From contig CM055106.1 of assembly GCA_029204225.1 (NCBI GenBank), positions 8,978,274-9,042,273 of the forward strand: DNA of 64,000 nt, written 5' to 3'. Shown in pieces: positions 25,226-35,809 of this stretch. Below the pieces are notes generated by a model. It saw only the letters and a program-made list of their open reading frames with translations, made no database searches and was not told the origin of the DNA. This stretch comes from Diphasiastrum complanatum. Lineage: Eukaryota; Streptophyta; Lycopodiopsida; Lycopodiales; Lycopodiaceae. Both the position numbers and the translations under genes were made by a program. Numbering within the stretch: the first letter of the stretch is position 1; each line of letters opens with the position of its first letter.

Positions 25226-26115
25226 CAATTCTGAGCACGGTTTTGCCATTGATTGGTGTTCAAGTGGAAATCTTGAATTGTGTGGGAGTTTTCCATTGTG
25301 TGATATGGAATCTTGACATTTTTTCGAGAATTCAATGGAGTATGCAACGAAGTGGTGAAAGTGCGGATTATTCTTCCCGTGGATTTCCTTATTTGAAGTG
25401 TAATCGGTTGTGTGGTAAGTGCACTACCAGGTATACAATCGGTTCGATGTTTAGACACTTCATATTGGTTTTCAGGAAGTAAATTTCCGATTTTCAATCC
25501 ATTTGTGTTGCCGGTTATTTCATTAGGGACACTTTTCCGTTAGCAACTGGATCAATCAGTGAAAATGCTGGTTTTTACGGCTTTTTGTTCTTTAAGTAGT
25601 GATTTAGGTGGTTTTGTGGGCTGTCTTTTGCTTTTTATTGAGCCAGTTTTGATTTGAATAAGAGAAAAAGCAGTGAGAGTAACACAAAAAAAAGACTAAT
25701 CACTGGTTGTGAGTGTTGGTGGTTTTTACAAGATTTGCATGACAGTTCTTTCTGATTTACAGATTTATGCTGGAGTTTCTTCAAATTACCAGTGTTTTTC
25801 AGGTTGGAGTAAATCAGTAAAGCAATCTTTGGTATGAACTACTGCAAGGCCTATCCTATGGAAAAGGGAAGGGCAGCCTGCAAATCTGTGTTTTGGATAA
25901 ATTTGGGCAGAATATACCTTGTTTTCCAGCCATAAAGAAAGTTGGTTGCTGTAAATCTATAATAGAAACATGCATATGCTTTGGTGAAAATTTAGCAACG
26001 GTAGATGCAAACTATTTGCACCTATTATCTGTAAGAATTGCAAGATGAAAGGTAAAGAGCTTCAAGCTGAAGCTAATGCATGTCTAAGCTATAACTTTTC
26101 CACAAAAGAGGATGC

Positions 26116-26177
26116 TTAACCATGAAGTAATGCGAATCACTGTAAATTAACCATGAAGTAATGCGAATCACTGTAAA
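26116..26177. repeat. 31-bp tandem duplication
   Basis: TTAACCATGAAGTAATGCG and the following AATCACTGTAAA occur twice without change (26116-26146 and 26147-26177), so the duplication is recent. It is followed by AAAACCGCATAAAACCGCC. Confidence 0.95.
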
Positions 26178-26424
26178 ACCGCATAAAACCGCCCAGGAGG
26201 CTTCATGAATCTGCAGCTATAGCTGTAGAAAAACGTCAAAAATTTTTAAGCATGAGCAAAAACTGAAATAGGTTCTGTTTGTGGTAAAGCATCAAAAACC
26301 GACTGGGAAGATGCTTCATTGCGCTCCCTCTGGAAGCATGCGATGCGCCCTCCAACCGCCCATCTTTCCTGCTTGAAAAATGTTCTGAGAATGATGGAGA
26401 GTGGGTGCTCTCCCACTCGTCCAT

Positions 26425-26446
26425 ATCTCTCTCTCTCTCGCGGGTG

Positions 26447-26498
<52 letters not shown>
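26425..26498. repeat. CT microsatellite in two blocks
   Basis: Two CT runs (about 26425-26439 and 26452-26498), each ending in CTCGCGGGTGT, so the block boundary itself is duplicated. Confidence 0.95.
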
Positions 26499-26500
<2 letters not shown>

Positions 26501-26577
26501 GGGTGTGGCTCGCCCCCTCGCGACCAGCAGGAACCCGATGAGCTCTGGTTTTTGGAGGGAAGGGTGAGAAGAGGGGA

Positions 26578-26676
26578 GGGGGGGGGGGGGGGGGGCGCGC
26601 TCTCGCAGTTTGTTTTAGTTAACTAATTGTTTAACTACTATTTTTTTAAAGTTAGGTAAATGGGGGGGGGGGGGGG
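26578..26676. repeat. Two poly-G runs
   Basis: An 18-base G run (26578-26595) followed by GCGCG alternation, and a 15-base G run (26662-26676). Such runs can form G-quadruplexes and are weak spots for sequencing accuracy; their exact length should not be trusted. Confidence 0.9.
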
Positions 26677-28703
26677 AAGGGTTTTGGAGGCATTAACTAA
26701 AGGTTTTCGTTAATTTCGTTTTAAAGTTTCCATGGGCAGTTATGTATAAATAGTTGAGTTTAATGGGTTTCGACAATTGGATGATTTTTAGGCATGTAAT
26801 GGGTTATTCGGCATTTTTATTGCTTGACTCTCCGGTTGCAAAATTCATCAGTATAATTTTAATTGGCATTTTAGGTCTGTTAAAACTAAGTATTTTTAAA
26901 CTAGGTTTTGAGACAACGCTACGTTACGAATATTATACCGATGATGAATATAAACTGAACGTGAATTTTTAAAACTTTTCAGTTTTCGCTTGCAAATGGA
27001 TAGGGATGTTGTCCCGATAGGAAGAGGCGGCGACATGCAAATTCACCCGGCATCACCACACAGTGATGACCCCCTATCTTAAAGCAATAAAATGGGAATG
27101 AACCAAATGCATTGTCTTCTTAATCAATTGTAACCCATATAATTCTAACAACTTGGGCTAACAACCGGAAAATTTTTCTGGCACTTAAAAGCCCTGAAGT
27201 TGTTGATGACTGGATAAATCGTGGGTCGAGCTACTTAACCTTGCGCAACGTTCCAGAATACGGAAGCGAATTTCGTCAGTTCTTGTTTTGCTTTCGGCTC
27301 CCAGTGGTAGGGAATGCAACCCATAAAACTGTGATTGGGTTGAATTCCTGGGAAATTTTGTAAGGCTTTTTTCACAATTGACGAAATGTATATTCGCTTT
27401 ATTAATTGCACCGGGCACCCAAGAATTGGACACTTATGTCTAGAAATTCTTGGATTTTTTTGACCAAGGTGTCGTTTTTTCGGAAACGGACACAACCAAA
27501 AACGACCCAAAAGTCTAGGATGGAAGACTTAAATGAAACGGAAAAACAAAAATTGTTTTCTTGATGCGATTGAAGTCGTGGGCGTACCAGCACTATTTGC
27601 TGTTAAATACAAGAAAAAGCCGGTTTCATTCTTCTCCATTTTTTAATCTGTCACTCTAAGCATGTATACTTTGATCCTTTTAGTGACCGTAAAGATTGTG
27701 AAGAGGGGCGAAAGAATGTGTGAATTGCAGTTGTTTTATGAAGTTGGCAATTGCAGTTGTTTTATGAATTTGGCATTTGTTATTATTTTTCTGACACTTT
27801 GATCAGGAAGTGGAGGGTCTTTGTGGAGGAAGAACTTGTGGTATGGGACGCAGACAATTCCAAAATGAAAATCTGAAACTAACTGGATCAGTTGACCATA
27901 GTATGGTCGTGAGTCTTAGTGATGCCAAATACTATCGGTCATAAAACGGGTGTTTTGTCGAAAATTTGAGATATTGGTCATGACCCCTTTTTAGGATATT
28001 TCAAATTTACAAAATCGCAAACCCGGCAAGCTATTTCTTTATAAAGATAATGTTGATGAATTTCTTAACACATTAATTAACCCGATTTTTTGTGATTTCT
28101 TGGTAGGTAATTTTTTTATTACCCATTAACCTTGGAAGATGTCACAAAAAAGGTTAATAAACCCTTTTCTAAAATTGTTTTCTCTACTTGAATCATCAAA
28201 AAATTCTTTTCTGATTTACAGGCTAATTCTCAAGTTTGGTAACCAAGAAGATATTTGATTTAGTCAATGTGTTGGGACATCATTGGTATTTACTTACAAT
28301 GATGCAACACTTCTTTTGGCTTTCAAGATCTTCTCGGATCTCTTCTTAGAATTTTCTCCTACGCAAATCTTGAATGAACTGCATGCCTTGGAAACTCGTG
28401 TCGTTTCCTGTCAAAAGGGGGAGAAGTAGGAAGAAAAGAGAGTTATCAAGGAGAAGCATCTGTAAGAGATTCTAGGAGGAATCTGTTATAGATAATGGAC
28501 ATGTTTTATAAATCAGAAACGATAGGATATTCAGATATTACAAAAATCCTTTATGGATTATAGTTGATATCAGATTTGAAGATTTAATGGGGGGGAAATT
28601 TAGAAAGTACTCTTGTGATAGGAAAGTGGCTGATAACAAGTCCGATTGATTTCTGTCAGAACTTGTTAATACTATTGCAAGATGGGAGGTTGTTGAAAAA
28701 CTG

Positions 28704-30240
28704 TTCCTTACTGGAAGCAATCAACTTGATCTTAGTATGGACTGAGATCCGTGGGTTGATGCAAGAAAAGAAATTCATACTAACAATATATTCTTTGTGT
28801 TAATTTCTAGTTGAGATTTTGGATGTGAAATAGCACTCTTTGAGAAATATTCTCTCTTAGAGGATAACCAAGTTACAGGATTCTCGGTTATGAAAGTGTT
28901 GTGTATAGATCTGGAGATATCTGTAGAGATATGCTATGTAGTGAATCTTTGTGGGATCATTAAAACCTTTTGTACAAACTTTTAATCCTATGGATCTATA
29001 AAATATTCCACGAACTAAGTTTATTTGCATGCATAAACTAGTTGTTGGTACATAGGCATATTGATGAGAATTGTGTTTGAGACAATTTCTCGCTGGGTTA
29101 TAGTAATTTCTCATTGAGAATTGCTTATTGACCTAGAATTGATCTAGAATAAGATTAAATGTGGTGTTTTGGTACCACACTGAGACATTTAAATATTTTC
29201 TAAATTTGATACAACTAACCGTGTTAGAAGTGCTGCTTCTGAGTTAGTTGTTGGAAATCAACAATATAATCTTAATTATGGATATTATTGTTGAGATGTA
29301 TTGCTTATAAGTCACAACGTCTATGAGTCATTTTGGATTCGTTTACAGATGCGTATGCATAGAATACACGAGAACTTTTTGGCCTTAGCTTTTCCCATTT
29401 GGAATTGATGAAATGCTATCCCGGAAGACTCAAGAGTGTTGGATAGTTGTGGGTTGCCAAAAGTTAAAACTTCCTTACTGGAAGCAATCAACTTGATCTT
29501 AGTATGGACTGAGATCCGTGGGTTGATGCAAGAAAAGAAATTCATACTAACAATATATTCTTTGTGTTAATTTCTAGTTGAGATTTTGGATGTGAAATAG
29601 CACTCTTTGAGAAATATTCTCTCTTAGAGGATAACCAAGTTACAGGATTCTCGGTTATGAAAGTGTTGTGTATAGATCTGGAGATATCTGTAGAGATATG
29701 CTATGTAGTGAATCTTTGTGGGATCATTAAAACCTTTTGTACAAACTTTTAATCTTATGAATCTATAAAGTATTCCATAAACTAAGTTTATTTGCATGCA
29801 TAAACTAGTTGTTGGTACGTAGGCATATTGATGAGAATTGTGTTTGAGATGATTTCTCGTTGGGTTATAGTAATTTCTCATTGAGAATTGCTTATTGACC
29901 TAGAATTGATTTAGAATCAGATTAAATGTGGTGTTTTGGTACCACACTGAGACATTTACATATTTTCTAAATTTGGTACAACTAACCGTGTTAGAAGCGC
30001 TGCTTCTGAGTTAGTTGTTGGAAATCAACAATATAACCTTAATTATGGATATTATTGTTGAGATGTATTGCTTATAAGTCACAACGTCTATGAGTCATTT
30101 TGGATTCGTTTACAGATGTCTATGCATAGAATACACGAGAACTTTTTGGCCTTATCTTTTCCCATTTGGAATTGATGAAATACTATCCTGGAAGACTCAA
30201 GAGAGTTGGATAGTTGTGGGTTGCCAAAAGTTAAAACTTC
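28704..30240. repeat. 767-bp tandem duplication
   Basis: Unit 1 (28704-29470) and unit 2 (29471-30240) are nearly identical, roughly 97% by eye. Both start TTCCTTACTGGAAGC and end TTGCCAAAAGTTAAAAC. The join in the middle is clean (AAAACTTCCTTACTGG). No protein is encoded; the 85-codon minus-strand frame present in both units has no recognisable motif. The unit belongs to the diverged family also seen at 23.4-24.7 kb. Confidence 0.95.
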
Positions 30241-30374
30241 ACGTAATGAGATTCCGGCAATCTTAAGTTATTCTAGATTAGAACTTAAGAGGAAAATCTA
30301 GACATATTCTAGATTAAGACCCTAACTTTAAAATGACAATTTGTGCCATGTCTAAAGTAAGGGCGTTCTTGGAA

Positions 30375-31434
30375 TTACAATCCTTTTATAGACATCGTGT
30401 GTGAGTTGGGAAAGTTGAAGAAACAAAGTATTTCTGATTACAAAGCCTTGCTAGCTTTCAATCCTTCACCTGACGAAGATGTTTGTGAACTCGAACATCT
30501 TGAGACACAAACACGAAATTCAATGGAGACGAAGATGAACGGTTCGCGAAGACGAACGGTTCGCGAACACGAAGGATCCACGAACAAGATTCCTTTGCGG
30601 TCCAGCAAGAGAGAAAGGCAGACGAGGTAAACGAAACCAAAGGTGGAAATGAAACCCGTTCTGTCCTCACGCTCCAAGGCGTACCACCAAAGATCACGCA
30701 AGGACCCAGAAGTACAGAGATCTAACCTAATGGCATGACGTCAGCAGATACTTCCTAGGTCGTGGCTAATCTGCCACTCTTGTAATTCCCTGATTAGTTG
30801 TAGATGTATAATCACTCTAATCTAAGGTTTACGAGAGACCGTACTTACTGGATAATACTTGACATATATCAGAACAGGATACACAGAGTGTAACTAAGAG
30901 AGAAGAGACACTGAAGAAGTCTGATGCTAGTAAGCAATCAAGACGAACACAGACAGAAGCTCCGCTTGCATGCGAGAAGATAATTCTGTCTAGGATCAGA
31001 AGATCCAATTGTCCGCTAGTGAAGCGAGACTACTACTTGTGAGAGAACTGTGCTTCTCTCATGCCAACGTACTGCATGGATTAGCATGCAATACCCTGAA
31101 GAAATCAGAGAAAATCAATATAGATTATTTTCTAGTTGTGTCTGATCTTGGATGTTGAATGTTTATGTTGTTTATTTCATATGTCTGAGTTTTCTTGTTC
31201 CCTTTGAATTTAGCACCTTGGTTGAAATTAAGTCGAATGCTGTATTAATTTTATGAACATAGATTAGTAGTAACTGACTACTCTCTGGAGGATTGTAGGA
31301 GTGTTTCAGTTGGCAATGCCCAACGAACGCATCTGAACTCCATTCGAATCTTGAAAGAGAGTCGCGGCTGTTTCGTGAATTTTTCTCCTCACGATTCTCA
31401 TCAGTCGTATCAGAGCATCTCACGATTCTCATCA
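30375..31434 (+). mobile_element. Probable LTR end with primer-like site
   Basis: TCGTATCAGAGC at 31405-31416 differs by one base from the initiator-Met primer site and follows an LTR-like end ATTCTCATCA (to 31403). CTTTTATAGACAT at about 30382 is a possible TATA box, which would imply a long R-U5 of about 1 kb. CTCACGATTCTCATCA is repeated 31 bp later, spanning the primer site. No matching second LTR was found. It would be a separate insertion nested in the gypsy element. Confidence 0.4.
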
Positions 31435-32110
31435 AAAGTTTGGAACTTTCTAAATGAAAGGACTTTCAGGAACAACTCATGTGTCTTTTAAGAATTGTAA
31501 TGCACTCTTATGATTGGTATGGTCTTGGGAATATGGAGAGTTGGGATTGGTAAATCATAACTCGGATTCTAGGAACTACCTAATCCATAGGAGAGGATAG
31601 TATCATACCCCGGATGAATAAACAAGTTAGTGGTTTGTTATGACTGATCACCTTACCAAATCGACTATGTTTATTTGGGTATAGACCAAGTAGTCATAGA
31701 GGTCTGTTTAGGCTTTACGGTACCAAAGTGACATTTTGAACATTCGCGATTCAAAGTTCACTGGTCGCTTTTGGAGAGGCCGTATTTGCTAAACTAGAGA
31801 TGACTCTAAGTTTAAAAGTTCTTCTGATCATTGGTTGTTGCCTATGTGAGGGTATCACATTCTTTTATTGATATGAGAAGAATTCAATGAATTATGATTG
31901 ACGAATCATAGTTCAGATTCTAGTTATACTTGATCGGTTAAAAAAAAGAATTACCTACATGATCAAAAGATCAGTTAAGATATCTATTCATATTTTCATA
32001 GCATTCTCCTCGGAGAGATAATCACCTTGATGGATATTGGGCTACAGTAAGCATTTGGCTACTGATTATAGCCCTTGCATGCTTACGTATAGTTTTTAAC
32101 CTATATCACC
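31435..32110. other. No gene seen
   Basis: AT-rich DNA sharing the phrase GAATTATGATTGACGAATCA (about 31888) with the left flank of the gypsy element (about 24690), so part of it belongs to the same repeat family as the host DNA the element landed in. Confidence 0.4.
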
Positions 32111-32119
32111 CATTGCGGT

Positions 32120-32680
32120 AGAGACTTGGGCGTTCAAAGTTCAGAAAGTAGCGGATTTCCTACATGATATGCAGGAATGCTACAGATTGCACGTGAGAAT
32201 GTCTAGTGTACCCAAGATAGGGACCAACTTTATGCAAGTCTGAAAAGATCTTCCAAGTGTGGGGTTGAGTATTTTTTGAGAATTTCGAGGGATTCAAGTG
32301 TAATGTGTACCGGCTAGCATTACTAATCATCCCCTAGATTTAGAGGACCGTTTAAGATGTTGAAAACGATCGGATTCTTAGCTTACCAATTGGAACTCCC
32401 GGAAGGATCGCAAGTGCATCCCGTATTTCACGTAAGTCGTTTCAAAAGAGTCTTCGTGAAGGAGAGCATCTTGGATCTGGAGACTAGTTGGGACTTGTTG
32501 GATGAATCATCGGGTGTATCTCGTCTTGAACCCAAAAAAATCTTGGATATAAGAACTAAACGATTGAGAAATCGTATAGTTACCGAGCATCTAGCTCGAT
32601 GGAGGGGATGTACGGACGATGACGATTCCTGGGAACAGGAAGGAAGCTTAAGGAGGAACTTTCCCAGTTTTAAGTTCTGA
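32120..32680 (+). pseudogene. Gypsy integrase C-terminus and chromodomain
   Basis: The plus strand reads VQKVADFLHDMQECYRL (integrase C-terminal linker) near 32138, then after frame changes an open 107-codon piece (32357-32680). That piece contains YQLELPEGSQVHPVFHVSRF, the conserved segment before the chromodomain, and a chromodomain-like end with EPKKILDIRTKRLRNR, EHLARWRG and DDDSWEQE. Chromodomains of this lineage steer integration toward particular chromatin. It is the only substantial coding sequence left in the element. Confidence 0.85.
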
Positions 32681-32691
32681 GGACAGAACTT

Positions 32692-32708
32692 GAATAAGGG
32701 GGGAAGAA
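32692..32708 (+). promoter_or_regulatory. Polypurine tract
   Basis: GAATAAGGGGGGAAGAA sits immediately before the TG of the 3' LTR, where plus-strand DNA synthesis starts during reverse transcription. Confidence 0.85.
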
Positions 32709-33204
32709 TGTCATGCCCATGATTGGTCTCGGATAGCATGTTCATGCTAGGGACCGGTACCGACAACCCGTAAGTTAATTGTGACTACAAGAGATTTGGG
32801 GCCCTTATGTGTACATGGTCATAAATAATGGTTGTAGGCCTAAAACACTTGATGGTGGATTTGTATGGGTCTATCACTGAGTCATTGGGGAACTAGATGA
32901 CATGGCCCAGATAGGCTGCAGAGGTGTCCAGTGAGGTGTCATAGTGCACTACTAGTGGTGCATGGGCCTTGGAGGGTATAAGTATACCTATTGGGCTCTC
33001 ACTAGTGCATGCTTGATAGCATGACCGTGGGCATGATGGTGCTGGTGTGATGCCTCATTCCTCTCTGAGTGATTGATCCATAGCTTGGGGGCTAGATTCG
33101 TTCGATCTAGGTTTGGTAGGGTTGGTTTGTCCACCATCAGGTTCCCTTGTGTTGCTAAGTGATTGGCATGCTTAGAATAGGATCCTTGGATTGAGGACTT
33201 TATA
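32709..33204 (+). repeat. 3' LTR of the gypsy element
   Basis: Starts TGTCATGCCCATGATTGG and ends GAGGACTTTATA; about 496 bp, collinear with the 5' LTR. Several differences in its first 100 bases are C/T or G/A, as expected from decay of methylated cytosines. Confidence 0.9.
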
Positions 33205-33424
33205 AGAAGAATCTAACTATTTGTGATTGAAGAATCATAAACAGATACTTAGTTATTAAGAGTGTATAACTTTTGGCCTATTGATTGAGTTGAGTTAGAT
33301 TAGTGTTTTGAAAATCTAAATCTCTCTACTCCAGTATTTTATTGAGACCAATAATCTCAAACACCGGAGGGCTGTCTACCATATTAGGACTATTCCATGT
33401 CCTTAGCTGAATATGGTCATAGCA

Positions 33425-33604
33425 GATATGTCTCTTAGGCCTTGTATTTCAGCCCACACACTTTCTCACTGCTACTTGGTTGCCAGTCCCATGGCAATTC
33501 ATTTGAATAGCGCCTCATGTAGCTCGACATCCAGCCCTTCATTTTGTTCCTTGATTTTTTGGATGAGTTTTCTGTAGCCTTCTATAGCCTAGGCCTGTAG
33601 AATG
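33425..33604 (-). pseudogene. Coiled-coil coding fragment next to the LTR
   Basis: The minus strand from 33603 reads ILQA, a stop, AIEGYRKLIQKIKEQNEGLD, then VELHEALFK, a stop, IAMGLATK and later ESVWAEIQGLRD, all in one frame. The heptad-like charge pattern suggests a coiled coil. The AI-x-GY-(K/R)-K core resembles KAIIKGYKKA at the end of the coiled-coil frame near 50.06-50.09 kb. The 3' LTR begins exactly where this fragment starts, suggesting the LTR interrupted it. Family unknown. Confidence 0.35.
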
Positions 33605-34242
33605 TGTAGGGTCGAAGATCTTGTGTAGTATAGCCCTCCCGCCTGTCAACAAGGGCTAGATCACTGGATAGGTACCTAACTATGCATAGATGCTAAATTT
33701 AGCTAGTTTCCTACTTCCTCCCTAACTCTATTCACCACTAACACTACTCTCCCTTAACTCTACTCCTCTACACTAACATTCATCATCATTTGGGTGAAGA
33801 AAAGGGATAGAAAAGGAGAGGAAGAGAGAAGAGAAGAGAGAAAGAGAGAGAGATGAGATGGAGGTTAGCTCAAATGCTCAATGTCATTGCTTATGGAAAA
33901 ACCTTAACTAGCATAACCAAAAAGCATGGAAAATGAAAATAACAAGCAATCACAACAATAGCATAAGCAAGATTGATTAGCAAATGAGGATGCTTGAGCT
34001 CTCAAAATGGTAGAGTCTCCTCCTCTCTATTAAGCATGAAAATAGTGTACAAATGGTGCCTTTTTATAAAATGGGGAAGGCCCTTGCCCCTCAATCCTAT
34101 TGGCTAATATTCACATTGATCCTATCCATTCACCTTGGACCCAACTTGATCCAAGGGTCCACGAAAAGTACATTGGAAATCACAAGATTCATGTGAGTCC
34201 AAAATTAGACCCAACTCTAAAAAGTAAACTCTAAGTTTAGAA
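33605..34242 (-). mobile_element. Truncated LTR, copy 1 of the Asp-primed class
   Basis: This 638-bp stretch matches 43130-43767 base for base in length at roughly 95-97% identity. Compared with that copy it lacks about 206 bases at the LTR start side. On the minus strand it ends CGACCCTACA at 33605. It is followed (below 33605) by unrelated DNA rather than a primer site, so it is read as the 3' LTR of a minus-strand element whose 5' LTR is the copy at 43.1-43.9 kb. It includes a purine-rich GAGAGAAAGAGAGAG tract at about 33830-33855. Confidence 0.7.
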
Positions 34243-34988
34243 CAGATGTGATTTATAGGGCAAACATTGAGAGCGTTGCCACTCCTCCACACATCGTCAT
34301 TGTCGCTCTAGATCTGTGCCATGGTTAACTGGTCTTGGCGTTTTAGACTGGGAAAAGGGGTGTTGAGGTCGAAAAACAAGGGATCCAAGGAACAGTCTCC
34401 ATGGAACTCGAGGGAACTGAGGAAAGAGAGTTCTTTGTAGTTGAGTGCCACTTGATGCACCGTCGGGTCAATTGATTGGCGGTGTTTGGTGTAGAATTGC
34501 TCCAAGGCATACTGGAAGTTGACTTGGTTGTTCCAATCCCTGATGCTTGGAATGATCGGCCAGTTAGGTGGTGCATTGGCATCCTACTTTTCCAACCATG
34601 TCTCATGTATGGAGACGGGCAGACAGTGGGCATGTGAAACAACGCTAGTTGTTGGGACATCAACTTCTTTCGGGGCCTTGTCAAAGTCTTTCACTACAGG
34701 AATGTCCGAGGATAAAGGGGCCGAAGTGGTATTTGGGCGTGTGGATTGCTCTTTGGTTGTTGTGTTGAGTGAGAGTACCTTGTCATAGACACCTGGGGGA
34801 TGGGCTCCATTAGGGTACGCCATATATGTGTGTTGTGGGGACTCACATTCTGGATCTGTGATGATTTTTTTTTCACCTCGAATGTCCAGTGCCCCTTGAT
34901 CTGTTGTGGTAGCTACCTGATCCTTTTGTGGGGACCCTTCTACTATGTCTCTTTGTAAGGGAATCTATTTAGTTCTTGCTTACAAATC
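34243..34988 (-). pseudogene. Accessory ORF fragment, copy 1 (unrecognised)
   Basis: It matches 43974-44508 but retains about 190 bases missing there. The minus strand encodes, in pieces, FDKAPKEVDVPTTSVVSHAH, HETWLEK, then a frame ending with QFYTKHRQSIDPTVHQVALN and FFDLNTPFPSLKRQDQ just before the LTR. The ORF therefore ends close to the LTR in the sense orientation. I know no family with these sequences. It is cut at 34988 by the LTR of the chromovirus-type gypsy element; the other copy continues across this point with coding-like sequence. Confidence 0.5.
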
Positions 34989-35478
34989 CTAAACACAAAA
35001 GGATAACACACTGTGGAGAAACCACCCAACCAAGTAGAAGCATCCAATCAATCTCTAGAAGCCTCACCCCCAAGCCAAGGAACAAGAAGCATGAAAGTAG
35101 AGTGAGAGCCTGGCAATGAATCAAGAACCATGATGAGGAGTAGGGCGAGTTTGGTCCTCTTATATAGAGCCTAATGCATCCTAGGCACATAGCCATGCAT
35201 AGCCCTATGTTCCCTATACATAGATTCACCTAGAATAGAGTCCTATGCATGGACCAACTATTCATAGAATTGCTATTGATAACTCTACACATGCATATAG
35301 TGTCTCATTACCTTGTCTAAACTCCACTTAGTGTGTTCTGGGCCTCACACGAATATTAGTTACTTTCGGATCAAGTCCAGTATGACGTGGCATAACTAAC
35401 AGCTTGTTTCACTAGAGTACCGCGTGTATCCAAGACTAGGAGTATACTGTATCCTATGTACTGGTCATGGACGTAACA
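34989..35478 (-). mobile_element. 3' LTR of the minus-strand gypsy element
   Basis: The minus strand starts TGTTACGTCCATGACC at 35478, close to the TGTCATGTCCATGACTGG start of the plus-strand element's LTR. It has TCTATATAAGAGG as TATA box at about 35160 and ends near CTTTTGTGTTTAG at 34989. The right edge is fixed by loss of homology with the accessory ORF copy at 44.5 kb. No 5' partner is present to the right of 41.3 kb. Confidence 0.75.
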
Positions 35479-35492
35479 TTTTTCCCTCCTTA
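35479..35492 (-). promoter_or_regulatory. Polypurine tract
   Basis: TAAGGAGGGAAAAA on the minus strand, immediately before the LTR start, matching in position and kind the tract at 32692-32708. Confidence 0.85.
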
Positions 35493-35506
35493 AATTGTTT
35501 CTATCC

Positions 35507-35809
35507 TTAGAAACTAAAATTCGGGAAATTCTTCTTTATGCTAACAACTCTCTCCCACGAATCATCATCCTCAGTATGACCCTTCGACCGTATTAAGCAC
35601 TCAGAGATAGAACGATTTCTCAATTGTTTATCTCTGGTTCTGAGCACTTTCTCAGGTTCCAAAGGTATACTAAGCGACAAATCTTCCAAATGGGATAGAT
35701 TCTCATCCGATCCAACTATATCACCATCATGTAAACTTAGTTTCAAACGACTTACATGAAACACCGAGTGTGCAATCAATTTTCCTTGACGATCGAGTTC
35801 ATACGCCAA
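35507..35809 (-). pseudogene. Gypsy chromodomain region
   Basis: A 100-codon open piece on the minus strand: SVFHVSRLKLSLHDGD (segment before the chromodomain), then EPEKVLRTRDKQLRNRSISE, CLIRSKGHTEDDDSWE. It matches the plus-strand element's chromodomain in layout. It is the C-terminal end of the polyprotein and is separated from the integrase core by frame breaks at 35810-36200. Confidence 0.85.

Larger units (their letters stand above)
25226..28400. other. Gypsy interior without recognisable coding sequence
   Basis: No Gag, protease or RT motif could be read on either strand. The open stretches at 26754-26972 (plus) and 27185-27593 (minus) show no family signature. It holds simple repeats described separately and is probably a mix of element leader and inserted DNA. 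Confidence 0.4.
24715..33204 (+). mobile_element. Ty3/gypsy chromovirus-type element, both LTRs, gutted interior
   Basis: Two direct LTRs of about 497 bp frame the element. Behind the first is a perfect initiator-Met primer site; before the second are integrase C-terminal and chromodomain sequences and a polypurine tract. Flanks ATAAG (24710-24714) and AGAAG (33205-33209) fit a 5-bp target duplication with one later change. LTR identity is roughly 96-97% by eye, with differences concentrated in the first 100 bases. Gag, protease, RT and most of integrase are absent; about 6.9 kb of mostly non-coding repeats occupies their place. It cannot be autonomous. It belongs to the same lineage as the minus-strand element ending at 35.5 kb, judged from LTR start, purine tract and chromodomain. 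Confidence 0.85.

Noticed and set aside
28857-29881. Duplicated 85-codon minus-strand protein
   Set aside because: Present twice only because of the 767-bp duplication; no motif and no sign of codon-level conservation between copies.
30397-30701. Charged open frames on both strands as a small gene
   Set aside because: The plus frame is Arg/Lys/Glu-rich because of repeated CGAAGACGAACGGTTCGCG-like words; it lies in a presumed LTR leader and shows no domain.
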